Source: Misgurnus anguillicaudatus
Taxonomy: Eukaryota; Chordata; Actinopteri; Cypriniformes; Cobitidae
Assembly: GCF_027580225.2 (NCBI RefSeq)
Contig: NC_073348.2
Location: 39,994,501-40,058,500, forward strand
Reading direction: 5' to 3'
DNA: 64,000 nt
Shown here: positions 1 to 11,599 of the stretch, piece by piece
Position numbering within the stretch: position 1 is the stretch's first letter
How the letters are laid out: every line of letters starts with the position of its first letter
The notes under the pieces: generated by a model
What the model was told of the DNA's origin: nothing
What the model saw: only the letters and a program-made list of their open reading frames with translations
Databases searched by the model: none
Translations under genes and position numbers: made by a program

Positions 1-393
1 CGTTTTTCAATATTTTACTACGTTCTTACCTCAACTTAGATGAATTAATACATACCTATCTTTTTTCAATGTGTGCACTTTCGTCAACATGTTAGCATTT
101 AGCCTAGCCCCATTCATTCCTATGGCTCCAAACAGGGATGAATTTAGAAGCCACCAAACACTTCCATGTTGTCCCTTTTTAAAGGCTGTTACATGAGTAG
201 TTACACAAGTAAATATGGTGGCACAAAATAAAACTTTTGTTTGGAGCCATAGGAATGAATGGGGCTAGGCTAAATGCTAACACATTCACAAAGCGCTGTA
301 CAAAGATTAAACGTGCACACATTGAAAAAAGATAGGTATGTATTAATTCATCTAAGTTGGGATAAGAACATAGTAAAATGGTGGTGTTTTCCT
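1..393. mobile_element. Inverted-repeat DNA element, family AGGAATAGTC (left end cut by window)
   Basis: A palindromic non-autonomous element. The halves carry inverted copies of CCTATGGCTCCAAAC, CTAAATGCTAACA and CATACCTATCTTTTTTCAAT. The same family is complete at 5669-6068. It ends at a TTAA (394-397) that also starts the next element. Confidence 0.8.
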
Positions 394-397
394 TTAA

Positions 398-915
398 AGG
401 TGATATATCATGTAAATCTGACTTTTTCCATGTTTAAGTTTTATAATTGGGTCCCCAGTGCTTCTATCAACCTATAAAATGTGAAAAAGATCAACACAGT
501 AACTTAGTTTTGGTAAACCATTCTCTGCAAGCATGTAAAAAATACCTACTTGAAATGTGTCTCCCCTTGTGATGTCAGAAGGGGATTTTATTATAATAAT
601 ACAGCCCCCTTAATATGCACTATCCAACCACAGCACTGATGTTTAGTGCAGAAAGAGAGAAAATAACTGACAGCACAACTGATTTTCAATTTCAACAATC
701 CACCATTGTGGTGATCAGTGTTTGCTTTATCAGTCCATTTGCATTTTAAAGGATGCACCAAAAATTGCACATTTTTGCTCACACCTACAAAGTGTCAATT
801 TTAACATGCTATAATAAATTATCGCCGGGATATTTTGAGCTAAAACTTCACATACGTACTCTGGGGACACCAAAGACTTATTTAACATTTTAAAAAGGTC
901 TTGTGAAATGCCCCT
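398..915 (-). mobile_element. TTAA-flanked non-autonomous element, family AGGGGYCAT
   Basis: The element is bounded by TTAA at 394-397 and 916-919. It is similar along its length to copies at 2959, 5235 and 29115; shared landmarks are the GGTGTCCCCAGAGTAC and TTTTAGCTCAAAATA blocks. The TTAA targets and AGG termini suggest piggyBac or Kolobok mobilisation (inference). There is no coding capacity; the small open frame at 591-782 lies inside it. Confidence 0.8.
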
Positions 916-1071
916 TTAAGTAATTTTTCTTAAGTTAATCCAACTTTTTACAGTGACTTGTGCTGGATTCTAAAAAATAACACAGCAAACACAAACAATA
1001 GTCACTAATAACCAGATTTAAAACTATTTTGCGCATTTTTGTTAGCCTATTAAAAATGGAAAATGCATTAA

Positions 1072-1620
1072 CTCATTCACTGCCATTGACGAGTTATTGA
1101 CGAGTTATCTCGTCAATTATGAGTTAATATTTAACTAATAAATATGCCTTTCTGGACGAATTTCAAAGTGAAAGTGTAATACCGCTTTTATCCACTAGAT
1201 GGCGCCAAACCGCCAATTTATCAAAAAAGGAAGTTAAAAAGATTTGATGATTTATTTGAACTGCCTTTATGTTTGATAGTCATTCTGAGTCTGATCTCTA
1301 ACATAAATTCCTTTACAAAACGCGTTTTTTTAAGCTTTGCTCAAAATGTTGTATTTTTGAAGAGAAATATCCATATTTCAGTAGTTAAATTAAGTGGAAA
1401 AAGTAAATATATAATGAAACGTTTTTTCCCCATTTTGTTTGTTTGTTTGTTTGTTTGTTGTTTGTTTGAAAGCAGAGGGTGTGTTCTTTAATTTGATATA
1501 ATTTGTATGTTTATATATTATAGAAGATAATTTTTCCTGCAAGGAATTTTGTGAAACTTTTGTTAAAATCACAAAAATGCAGGTGGGCAACTTTTCTCAA
1601 AAAGGCTGGCGGTGAATGAG
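1072..1620. mobile_element. TTAA-flanked inverted-repeat element, family CTCATTCACTGCC
   Basis: The terminal inverted repeats CTCATTCACTGCCA and TGGCGGTGAATGAG are each directly flanked by TTAA. The interior has a (GTTT)n run at about 1436-1465. A second copy in the CNTNAP intron (61293-62516) carries another transposon inside it. Confidence 0.82.
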
Positions 1621-1624
1621 TTAA

Positions 1625-2954
1625 ATATTAAACTGTATTCAACACAGAATTATTTTAAACATTACAGTTAACTACCGTATAACAATATTTGAAAATGATG
1701 ATTGTTGGTATTTCTTTTGACCTGCAGCATCTAGATTTCCTTTCTTTATTGAGCTGTATTAAAAAACAGATATCATAGAAGATAGCAACGTAATTTGGCT
1801 AAATTTTAAACAGATTTTGTGTCCTAAGGGCTACAATGCTCTCTAAATAGGTTGTTTTGTTATCATTTGAAAGGCTGGTGATGTTTGCTATGTTATAAGT
1901 GCCACATGCAATGTTAAAACTGTTGCTTCTAAGCGTCGTACACTTTCTTAAATCACGCTGAATCTTTTAGTCTTTTGATAAGTTTCAGTTTATATACATC
2001 TGCCATCCAACAGTCTGCTGACACATGGCAAGCGCTCGCATGGGAATCTGCAATAGCGTTGAGTTCACAGATGCCTTCATTACTCTCACAGGTAATCAAC
2101 AAACACTTCTGCATCTAATGAGACTCATGGGAACTTAGTTGTACACAAATCCAGTCATGACACCACTGAAATAGACAACAAGAGACTAAGAAAAATAGCA
2201 GCAGGAATGACTTGAACTTGAGGATGTGACACTATAATGAGATAAATGACTGATAATAAAAACATTTAGAGTAATATAAGTCGATAGTTCATGTTAAAAA
2301 AATAATAAAATAAAAGTGTGAATTTAGCATGATTATTGGGTATTGGGTAAATGGTGCACACATCATTATTTCTGTTCATACAAACAAAATAACGTAAGCA
2401 GTTCGACTGCAACCACCCAGAAGTCCCATCATTTTTATTTGTATACAAACAGCTTTACTAAAAATCATTCTGGTATGTCTGAAATGTTTTTGAGCCTCTG
2501 TTGAGCTGTTCGGTGAGATATCCTTTAATCTTTTTGTCTATAGGACTCCAGTGAGCAACACCAGTGTGTGCAAGAAACACCTTACAACCTATTACACCCT
2601 AGCAACCACATAGCAACAGCATCAGCATTATCCTCAGACTATCTAGTTTGAGTTATTCATTGATGTATTGATCCTTACATCTGATCAGAAATGATCCTCA
2701 GATTCATAGCAGTTTGGATGAAAGCTTGGATCTGGTGTAATTGTGATTCTGTGAATGTCTATAATAAGGCGCTCTGCTTTGGTTACTACTTCATCTTTTC
2801 ATGCTTTGTCTTTGAGTTTGTCTCTTTTATCACAAAAACCCTGTGATAGACAAACATGACAGTCCCACGGCACATCAGTTCACTTTTATCATTATACAAA
2901 CATGTAGGTACATTTTTACATGAATGCTTCTGAGGTTTAATTAAGCCTCTAAAA
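1625..2954. other. AT-rich, no recognised feature
   Basis: I see no gene, RNA or repeat that I can name in this stretch. A short 'agcaaccacatagcaaca' motif near 2601 recurs near 34365 and may be a repeat fragment. Confidence 0.5.
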
Positions 2955-2958
2955 TTAA

Positions 2959-3200
2959 AGGGGCCATGGCACAAGACTTTTTTAAGATGTCAAATAAATC
3001 TTTGGTGTCCCCAGAGTACATATGTGAAGTTTTAGCTCAAAATACCCCACAGATTATTTATTATAACATCTTAAAATTGACACTTTGTAGGTGTGTGCAA
3101 AAATTTGCCGTTTTTGGTGTGTCCTTAAAAATGCAAATGAGCTGGTAGTGCAAATACTGATCACCATAATGGTGGTTTGTTTCAATTAAAACTCAAAAAA
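2959..3200 (+). mobile_element. Partial copy of TTAA-flanked family AGGGGYCAT
   Basis: It begins AGGGGCCATGG directly after a TTAA (2955-2958) and aligns by eye with 29115-29360 and, inverted, with 915-660. The far end is missing. Confidence 0.75.
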
Positions 3201-3482
3201 CCCAGACAATATAAGATATAAAACAGGAGTGATATAACAGAAGTGATATTTTAAGCTTTAATATACTTTTTCTTTGACGTCTCATTTCCATCTCTCAACA
3301 CTTTTTTAATCACAATGTCCAATTCCTCACCTGTTCTCCAACTGTGAAAATAAACTCCCACCTGTCTGTCAAAAAATAAACATAACACATTTGAGAACTA
3401 ACTAGAAAAAGCTGAATTAACAGATGAACCTCTATAGCAATAATCCTGACAAAGTCTTCAGATGACGCCTATTGTTTTTTAA

Positions 3483-3857
3483 AGGTGCAGTGTGTAACTT
3501 TTAGAAGTTCTCTTTACAGAAATGTAAAATAATATACAAAACTATATTATCAGGGGTGTATTAAGACCTTTCATTATGAACCGTTATGTGTTTATTACTT
3601 TAGAACGAGACCTTTTTATCTACATACACCGAGGGTCCCCTTACATGGAAGTCACCATTTTGTGCCGCTATATTTCTACAGAAGCCCTTAATGGACAATT
3701 TTTTTACTAAGTTGTCTCCGACGATGACATGTTTGTCCCGTGGCAGGTACCGTGGCTTCTCTATGTGTTTCAAAAGCAAGGGGTGTGCAGTGGATTGTGC
3801 CGTTGCTTGCAATTCGCAACCTCACCACTAGATGAATAAAATTTACACACTGCACCT
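3483..3857. mobile_element. TTAA-flanked inverted-repeat element, family AGGTGCAGTG
   Basis: The ends AGGTGCAGTGTGTAA and TTACACACTGCACCT form inverted repeats; TTAA occurs at 3479-3482 and 3858-3861. Two small overlapping frames inside it are not genes. Immediately after the right TTAA the sequence AGGGGTTCTTGC looks like the start of yet another element of this type. Confidence 0.8.
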
Positions 3858-3861
3858 TTAA

Positions 3862-5034
3862 AGGGGTTCTTGCATTTATAAAATTGCCCCTAAAGGTGAT
3901 TTTAAGAGTACATCTCATCTCTGATAAAAAAAATGTCTGACCTTAAAACCTTAAAAAATGTGATTTGACTCAAAGAAGATGAAATTGTTTTTTTTAATGA
4001 TACCATGCACTGTAAACTTGAATTTACTTTGGAGGAAAATAGAGGAAAGTTTAACTTGCCGTAAAATTTAGTTATGTGAAGAAGGGGCGAAAGTACCATT
4101 TTCTATAAAGTTATATAAATATATTTGAATTAAATTTAATTATTGACCACTATAATATAATCTGCAAACCACTTTTAAATTGATTTAAAAGTCCTATGAC
4201 TTAACAGATGAGTCAATGCATATTCAAAAGAAACAAAAACACCAGCAAATTAATACACAACAAACATAACAGATCCAGACAGACTGAAGGCAATCTACTA
4301 AATTGATCTTAACACACCATGGGCTTTGATGTTGTCCTCATGACATACAAATGTGTGGATCGTTGTGTTCTTTGTATATCTGGAGTTTGTTCAAAAGCAT
4401 TCATTTTGAGCAAACTGAAGGTAATTATTTTCCTCTTTGATAATTATCTATTTAAACCTTAGTTTGCTGTCCGTTCACCAATTACCCAGAATTACATTAG
4501 TACACAGAGCAGATGTGTCTGCAATACAAAATATATCACAAACGCTTTCAAAATCAATACACAGAATCAAACTTTTTTATCAGATTCACTTCTGTTCATT
4601 TTAGCATTAAATATTAAGAAACTGCCAAATGTGTCACCTGGCACGTTCACAGGTTATAAGTTGTAACCTTTTCTCATGCGAGTATTTTGACAATTGTTTT
4701 AGACGTGTAGTGAGCATGAATTATGCATGGCGTCATACGGCTCCATTAGCTTCTATATTCAATGTGAAGTCAGGCACTGTGAAATAATACAGTGTAATGT
4801 AGCTTCAAAAGAGTATTTATCACCTGAAAATCAGTGATATCATTTATCTGCCACTTAGTCTGTCATGAGAAGAAACCTTGTGCAATGCATTATACCAAAT
4901 AGATCTACGAAAGGTCAATGTATTTGGTATTTGGTGAAATTTGCTTGCATTTTTTATAGCACCAACACAAGATTCTGTTAGAATGTAAGGTCCATCTAAA
5001 TGTAACTAGTAGCTTTTAGAGAAAAAAGTAAAAA
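3862..5034. other. AT-rich, no recognised feature
   Basis: There may be a short transposon end at 3862-3900; otherwise I recognise nothing. Confidence 0.5.
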
Positions 5035-5165
5035 TACAAATTACAAGAATAAAGTCGTAATATAACGAGAATAAAGTTGTAATATTTAGAGAATAAAGTC
5101 AGCACGACAAAACAGTTTTTGTGAATTAAGTCGTTTTATTTCTGAATGAAGTCGTAAAGACATAA
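5035..5165. repeat. Degenerate AATAAAGTC tandem repeat
   Basis: Repeated GAGAATAAAGTCGTAATAT-like units of about 20 bp, strongly diverged. It is the reverse complement of the longer array at 8925-9350. Confidence 0.7.
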
Positions 5166-5234
5166 TAGACTCTAAAATATAGATGTAAAAAATGTGGTTA
5201 TTGTAAATATTTCAGTCTAGACTGCAAGATAGAA

Positions 5235-5616
5235 TGATCTGTTTGGAAAAAGCATGTGAAAAATTAGGTCTTTGAAATTTGGCTCCCCTTGTGATGTCAG
5301 AAAGGGATCTTATTATAATAATTCTGCCCCTTAATCTGCACTATCCAACCATGGCACTGCCATTTATTGCAGAGAGAAAGAGAAAAAATTATTGACAGCA
5401 CAATTGAGATTACATTTTAACAAACCACCATTATGGTGATCAGTGTTTGCATTATCAGTTTATTTGCATTTTAAAGGACACACCCAAAAATAGCACATTT
5501 TTACTCACACCTACAAATTGAACATTTTAACATCTTATAATAAATGATCTGTGGGGTATTTTGAGCTAAAACTTCACATACGTACTCTGGGGACAGCAAA
5601 GATTTATTTTACACCT
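5235..5616 (-). mobile_element. Copy of TTAA-flanked family AGGGGYCAT, ends decayed
   Basis: Same order of blocks as 398-915 (CTCCCCTTGTGATGTCAG, then the GTACTCTGGGGACA block). The outer ends are not clearly preserved. Confidence 0.7.
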
Positions 5617-5668
5617 TTAAACAAATACTTCATTTTATTTAATTGTACCACATGAACCAAACGATTAA

Positions 5669-6068
5669 AGGAATAGTCTACCCTTTTGCCATATTGAGCT
5701 GTGTTGTTGCCTCAACTTGGACCAACTGATGCATATCTGTCTTTTTTCGGTGCGTGCACTGTGCAGTGCGTCGTGGGTGTGTTGGCATTTAGCCTAGCCC
5801 CCTTCATTCCTATGGTACCAAACAGGGAAGCCACCAAACACTTGCGTGTTTTCCCTATTTAAAGACTGTTACATGAGGAGTTATACCAGTAAGTATGGTG
5901 CCACAAAATAAAACTTTTTTTTGTACCATAGGAAAGAATAGGGCTTGGCTAAATGCTAACACATTCACAACGCACTGTACAGTGCACGCATTGAAAAAAG
6001 ATAGGTATTAATTCGTCTAGGTTGAGGTAATAACATAGTTTAATATGGCAAAAGGGTAGACTATTCCT
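5669..6068. mobile_element. Complete TTAA-flanked inverted-repeat element, family AGGAATAGTC
   Basis: Long inverted ends (AGGAATAGTCTACCCTTTTG at the left, its inverse at the right) with TTAA at 5665-5668 and 6069-6072. The length is 400 bp and there is no coding capacity. Confidence 0.85.
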
Positions 6069-6114
6069 TTAAGTATGAGTGTGAAAAATTATTATATATT
6101 TTTAGCTTGAATAA

Positions 6115-6282
6115 AATTTAACCGCATAAAGTAGTGAAGGTCACTTTCAAAACACTGTTTCATGAGGCTTCAAAACATTTACGAATCTTTTGTTTCGAAT
6201 CAGTGGTTCAAAACTGATTTTAACAAACGAGGCTTCATTACATCATAACTGTTTTGAAAATCCGATGATTTACCACTAGGGG
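6115..6282. repeat. Older interspersed repeat split by the LINE
   Basis: Sequence such as TTCGAATCAGTGGTTC and CGAGGCTTCATTACATCATA resembles a common cyprinid repeat. It resumes after the LINE at 7098-7130 (GGGGGAGTTAATCACGTGAC). Family assignment is from memory and weak. Confidence 0.45.
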
Positions 6283-7097
6283 TGCTATTATCTTTGATGC
6301 AATCACTGATAAAGTCGCATTACTATTACAAAATCCTGGATTTCATCCTGAAAATGTTGATCGTCAAACCAGTTTTTGTAGTGATACTATATTTATTGGG
6401 GATATTTATATAGTAAAAGATAAATGCAGTAATAAAAATATTAATATAACTAGTTGCCTTGTTCAACAGTGTTTTGGTCGACTAAATATGAAAATATTAA
6501 CTGGAAAAGAGTATGGTTAAAAACAAATAAGTTTTTTATTAATAATAAGATTTAAAAATGTATCCTATAAATGTTTCCATGTGAATATTGAAAACTTATG
6601 TGAATTTTGTGGTAACGCCAAAGAATGTGTCACTCATCTTTTTTTATTGTGTATATTCAAAACTGTTTTGGGTGGATGTGTCTAACTTAATTTCTAGGTA
6701 GTCTGGAATATTAATACAAATTGATCTGTATGATGTAGTATTTTTTATTTTCCAAAAGTACGATGTGCTTCCTTATACAACTTTTTATTTTACTTGGAAA
6801 TTATCCCATTCATGTGAAAAAATTGACGAAAGCTAAGCCAAACTATGAACATTTTATAAAAGAAATAAAAAATATGGTAATACATTACACACAATCAAGA
6901 ACAAAAAAGCAAGAAAGACCTATGAAGCTTTTTGTTACTTTAAATCGTTGTAATTTACCACTGGCATGACCTTTTTTACTTTACATTTTTATTTATGTTT
7001 ATTTTTTTCCCACTTGTTGTGAGTTATATATTTATTTATAAATCTTTGTATAATTCTTGCATTTGAGTAATAATAATAAAACAGCTCTCACAAAAAA
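6283..7097 (+). pseudogene. 5'-truncated L1-like LINE, 3' end of the reverse transcriptase ORF
   Basis: The plus strand encodes, with frame breaks, the C-terminal part of an L1/Tx1-type ORF2. One frame reads NIENLCEFCGNAKECVTHLF, the Cys/His cluster that follows the reverse transcriptase. Further down is a stretch ending RCNLPLA and a stop at 6969. An AT-rich 3' tail (TAATAATAATAAAA and CAAAAAA) follows. A 13-bp direct repeat TTACCACTAGGGG lies on both sides (6270-6282, 7098-7110), the signature of target-primed reverse transcription. It is truncated and broken, so not active. Confidence 0.8.
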
Positions 7098-7135
7098 TTA
7101 CCACTAGGGGGAGTTAATCACGTGACCAGTGTCTA

Positions 7136-7416
7136 TAGAGGTTATGCACTGACGTCACTTTTCCACATGACTACGCGAGAGCTCGGTTGAGTGGCAAAAC
7201 GTGCAACAAAATGGCTGGTTTTCATAGGGGCTGCTGCGAAAATGCCAGTAAAACTGACTATTATAAGCTTAAATTGAATTTAGTTGGACTTGATAGCAAA
7301 GGTGGACAATACTTAGTTACATTAATTACTCAAATGCTGCCGCTCTGTCTTTTGCCACTCAGTGGGCGCAACCGCAGTACCTCTCGCCGACGGTGACGTC
7401 ATGTGCATACCCTCTA
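7136..7416. mobile_element. Short inverted-repeat element with a 69-codon frame
   Basis: TAGAGG..ATGCAC..GACGTCAC occurs at the left end and its inverse GTGACGTCATGTGCATACCC at the right. Nearly the whole interior is one open frame (7187-7396, 69 codons) including GGQYLVTLITQMLPLC. I do not recognise a domain; it may be a fragment of a transposon protein. Confidence 0.6.
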
Positions 7417-7815
7417 CGTATGGTTATAAACTTGGGTCAGTTTTATTATGCCAGCTCATAAAACATTCATCCTTCTGATTATTAACCATTTTGTCTATTT
7501 TTTGTTTGTAAACAGATTAAATGACAAAAATGGGTAGTTAGTTTAAAATGATTTGTTTGCCCTAAATAAAACTATTCACACAGTATACACTTTCAATTAT
7601 CAATCTAAGTTAAATAATTAAAATTTCTTTTTTCATAAAATAAACTTCAAGATCTACTGTTTTATAGAATTTCATTAATTTAGTAGCTTCGTTACCCATT
7701 ACTACTCAAATGAGATATAAGGTTTTCACCCCACAATATATAATTATAAAATCATCTCAGATTTGAAATGTACGTTCCTTGTATTAAATGTAAGTAGTAT
7801 TCTATCATACTTCAA

Positions 7816-7829
7816 TTCTATCTTTAACC
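7816..7829 (-). terminator. snRNA 3' box downstream of U2
   Basis: The minus strand reads GGTTAAAGATAGAA, starting about 10 nt after the U2 3' end. It fits the vertebrate 3' box (GTTTN0-3AAARNNAGA), which directs Integrator-dependent 3' end formation of Pol II snRNAs. Its position is right for that role. Confidence 0.75.
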
Positions 7830-7839
7830 AATGAGAGGG

Positions 7840-8027
7840 GGGTGCACCGTTCCCGGAAGTACTGCAATTCCGGGTCGATGCGTGGAGTGGACGGAGCAAG
7901 CCCCTATTCCATCTCCCGTTTCCAAAAATCAATTTAATATATGGTCCCCGGGTAGGGGACGTATCAGATATTAAACTGATAAGAACAGATACTACACTTG
8001 ATCTTAGCCAAAAGGCCGAGAAGCGAT
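7840..8027 (-). ncRNA. U2 spliceosomal snRNA gene, full length
   Basis: The minus strand from 8027 reads ATCGCTTCTCGGCCTTTTGG, the invariant U2 5' end, and continues through GTGTAGTATCTG (branch-point pairing loop), stems IIa/IIb, the Sm-site region (ATATATTAAATTGATTTTTG), stem III and stem IV to ACGGTGCACC, about 188 nt as in vertebrates. Against the mammalian U2 as I remember it, the differences in stem IIb and stem IV occur in paired sets that keep the helices (for example CCCC-CUA-CCCGGGG and CCGGAAU...ACUUCCGG). This argues for constraint rather than a decayed copy. U2 pairs with the intron branch site in the spliceosome. An open frame of 122 codons across it is a shadow. Confidence 0.96.
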
Positions 8028-8074
8028 AACTACTATTGGTCAGGAGTAGAGACCAGATGTTTTCAAACAATACA

Positions 8075-8089
8075 CAGAATGACGGTAAC
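8075..8089 (-). promoter_or_regulatory. PSE-like proximal sequence element of U2
   Basis: The minus strand reads GTTACCGTCATTCTG at about -48 to -62 from the U2 start. This is where vertebrate Pol II snRNA genes carry the proximal sequence element, whose core resembles CACCNTNA. The match is only partial. There is no TATA box next to it, as expected for a Pol II snRNA gene. I did not find a convincing octamer-type distal element. Confidence 0.45.
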
Positions 8090-8920
8090 ATTATTATTTT
8101 TGTCATTTTCATCTGAAATCGTTTTTATACTAAAGGTAATCGAGAAAAGACTTTCTTTTGAAAACATATCTATAATAAAAATATACATGTTGGTTTTTTG
8201 AAAAGCAAAACGTTAGTCAACAAAGATTGGTGGGAGGAGTTAATAGTATTATGCACTACGGCTTCTCCAATCAGAAACACGGACACGATTTCGTCAGTAT
8301 TATACAATGAAACTTTGGTAAACACAAACCTTGTTAAATATACGTGAAATATGAAGCACTTACGACAGAGCAGCGGTACAATGTTTCAAGTGTGACCAAT
8401 GTACAACGTTATAACAATGTTTTAAAAAGGAACGCGTTGACCGCCAAGTGGACAAATGAGGTATTACAAGAAAATCCTATTTTCTATTTCGATTGCACAA
8501 GGGCAGTCATGTTATGGAAATAAAACAATGACATGTTTTTGAAATTAAACAGTTTGTTGAATTCTACTACTTAAAAAAATATGCAATGTATTAACTGTGC
8601 TTGAATTTTAATGCATTGTATTTTTAGGGCTTGCATTTTTTAGTGCTGAAATTCAACATGGTTGTATATTTAAAGTGTGAATATTTCACTTTAAAACAGT
8701 TTAAACACATTTTCCGTATGAAATAAATTTAATAGTGCATATTAACCTTTCAGATTTCACTTCCAACTTACAACCTTAAAATATTCAGCAGTTAATTTTT
8801 TGTCCATTTAAAGTCGCGTCCACAAATTCAATAATTCAAATTTCAGCATTTCACATCCAGGAACTGAAGGAGTAGATTACCCAACACAATCTTCATTTAC
8901 TGTTAGGGGCCTGTAGTTAT
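8090..8920. other. AT-rich, no recognised feature
   Basis: This is the region upstream of U2 (on its own strand). I found no octamer-type distal element, gene or repeat I can name. Confidence 0.5.
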
Positions 8921-8924
8921 ATTG

Positions 8925-9350
8925 ACTTTATCCTAGAGTTGACTTTATTCTCGAAATACTATGGCTTTATTCTCGATATATCGGCTTTTCCCAAAATATT
9001 ATTACTTTATTATCATTATACTGACTTCATTCCAGCAATAGCGCACCTTTATTATTGGTATATTGACTTTATTCTTGCAATATTGTGACTTTATTCTCGG
9101 TATATTGACTTTTCCCTTGAAATATTATTACTTTATTCTCGTTATATTGACTTTATTCTAGCAATATTGTGACTTTATTATCGTTATATTGACTTCCTAA
9201 TAATGTTGACTTTATTCTCAAAATACTTCGGCTTTATTCTCTATATATTCACCTTTCCCTTGAAATATTATTACTTTATTCTCGTTATATTGTCTTTATT
9301 CCCACAATATTATGACTTTATTCTCGTTATATTGACTTATTCTTTTTATA
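8925..9350. repeat. Degenerate TTGACTTTATTCTCG tandem array
   Basis: About twenty diverged units built on TATATTGACTTTATTCTCG with variable linkers. The open frame at 9203-9394 is encoded by the repeat and is not a gene. Confidence 0.8.
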
Positions 9351-11180
9351 TTATGCAATGTGATGGACAGAAATGTGAAGGAAAATTTTTGTAATAATAG
9401 TAACAATCTAGCATTTACAAGATATTTTACGCCGCTAATACAGTCCTACCACTAAACATAGATTTATTTTGAAACTTCAAAAGCAGTACCAAAAATAATT
9501 AAAATGACGATGTGCGGCAGTCGCGGCCCTCTCTGGAGTTTATGAAGTACAGAGAAATATTAAAGTTATTAATCCACCAGAACGTTAATCTAGCTTCTCT
9601 CTGTCAATGCGTGCATTTTAAATTAAAAAAGTAAACGACTGAAAGACGGCAATTTTCGCAAATCTGTGACGTAGCTCGCAAGAGCCAATGAGTGTTTGAT
9701 ATCATTGCCGTAAAGCAATGTGTCGTAAAGCTTCTTTAAATTCATAACAAACGCAAGATTTGAAATTTGACGTTTACGTTTGCTGCCGTGATCGCTGGAT
9801 AAAAGGCTGAATTTAGATCTGTTCCTCGCAATCGTACGAATTTTAAAAATGTGGATTACAACAAATAAATAAAATTTAAATCTTTTGTAAGTCTTTTTGG
9901 TGTAATTATTGTTGCAAAGAAGAAAACGTCTTTTGTGTGTCATAGCAAACAAACTAAATATTACAAAATGGTTAAATGATTACAAAAATGTTATTTATTT
10001 TAAGTGTAGTCTTGTTTAATATTGTGTAATTCTCTAAAAGTCATGAACATTTCATGGTTTTAATATTTATGGAATAGGTACAAATCTGTACATCTGTAAA
10101 GCTGTTAATATATAAATAATTAACATAAGTCCTGTCAACACGTCAATATTATACGTTTCAGTGTGTATATAAGTAAGTGAAACAATCATTACTGTAACAT
10201 TTTAACATTTTATGTTTTATTTGATCTTTGAGTTTTGTTTATGATTCAATTTGTTAACTAAATAAGTCCCATCCAAATCAATTTATGCAACAAAATCTGT
10301 GCTATTTCTCTGACAATGCTTTTCTATCAGTGACTGATAAATGAGAGCCGCATTGTAAATTGTCATCTACAGCAGAAACCTCACAAATATTTAAACAAAT
10401 ACAGTTTTAGATGCAGTCAGTCTGTTAATATTGAACACTTGAGTCCAAACTAACAAAGCTGTTTATGAATATAAATGACATCAGACTGAAATAATATACT
10501 CGTATTTTCACACCAGATGTGGACAGAAGCTTCTTGAACATTTGTGGACGTGCAGACATCACCCACGAATTTACAATCTTGCCCATGCGCGACCAGACGA
10601 TGCATTAAATGACAATTCAGCCTCAGACACTGAAACGCATGTGTGTGCAATTCTCCCACTTCTCAGAGAGTTACAAAACCTCTTGTTTATAACTTTAACA
10701 GATTCTCAACCACCTCCACAATAAGTCATAAATCCTGGAAATGAAATCGCTGCCGTCCCGCAGACACAAACGCACTCGGCTGCTGATACTGCAGCTATCG
10801 GCCTCCATCTGAATAATGGCAGCGCTGAGCTTCATGCGTATCTACACTCAGCCACACCGCTATATATTTCTCCTATTGCCAATAAAGGTGAAGCTGTAGT
10901 TCACTTCTCTCTGCTGTTGTGGATAATGACATCAGCGAGCATCTGTGGAGATGATAGGAGTCGGTCCGTTGGGCCGTGATGGATATGGTTTCTTCATGAG
11001 AGATATAAGATGGGATGGGAAGTTGATGCATGCACAGATGTTTGTGTGAGATGATAGAGGGACGGTGGACTGCTTTAAAGTGTTTGCGATACTTAAAATA
11101 ATCTGTGCAAAATAATGCTTAGCGCGTTCCCTCAGACTAAAGGATTCCATTTAACACGACAGGTGACTCTGCACTCTAAA
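9351..11180. other. No recognised feature; GC-richer unique stretch at 10740-10930
   Basis: Frames at 9623-9952 and 10450-10724 have no domain I recognise. The part 10740-10930 is less AT-rich than its surroundings and free of any repeat I know; it could be conserved non-coding DNA, but nothing here proves that. Confidence 0.4.
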
Positions 11181-11184
11181 TAAT

Positions 11185-11290
11185 ATTGGATTACTTTTTT
11201 TAACACATGGTTGGGTCAAATATAAACATTTTTGGGTTTATTTAACCTGGCAGATAGGTTTGTCCCTTTTTGACCCAACACTGCTTTGAA
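11185..11290. mobile_element. GGGTT-type inverted-repeat fragment
   Basis: It contains GGTTGGGTCAAA, GGGTTTATTTAACC and TTTTTGACCCAACA. It belongs with 30525-30790 and 52955-53140, all built from TGGGTT/AACCCA motifs. Confidence 0.65.
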
Positions 11291-11599
11291 AAACCACATC
11301 AGTTTTAAAGGGGTGTTGTTAGCATGCTGACAAAAAATATATAAAATAGCAAATTAGTTTGATCATTCTTTGGTAGGATTTTATCAAGGTGCAACCTTCC
11401 ATTCTCTTTCGTGAAGACAACACAGAAGTTAAACTGTAATTCATCGACTTTTTGCCCATTCGGTTATCCGCAAGTGATGCGCGGTGATGCACTGCCAAGA
11501 TGGCGACGCCAGGCCTTGCCAACTATAAAGTGCAAAAAAGCTCTTCACAAACCTATGGGTGACATTATGGACACTGCGTCCATATTTTTTACAGTCTAA

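Noticed and set aside
7744..8112. 122-codon open frame on the minus strand
   Set aside because: It runs through the whole U2 snRNA gene; the conserved sequence is explained by the RNA.
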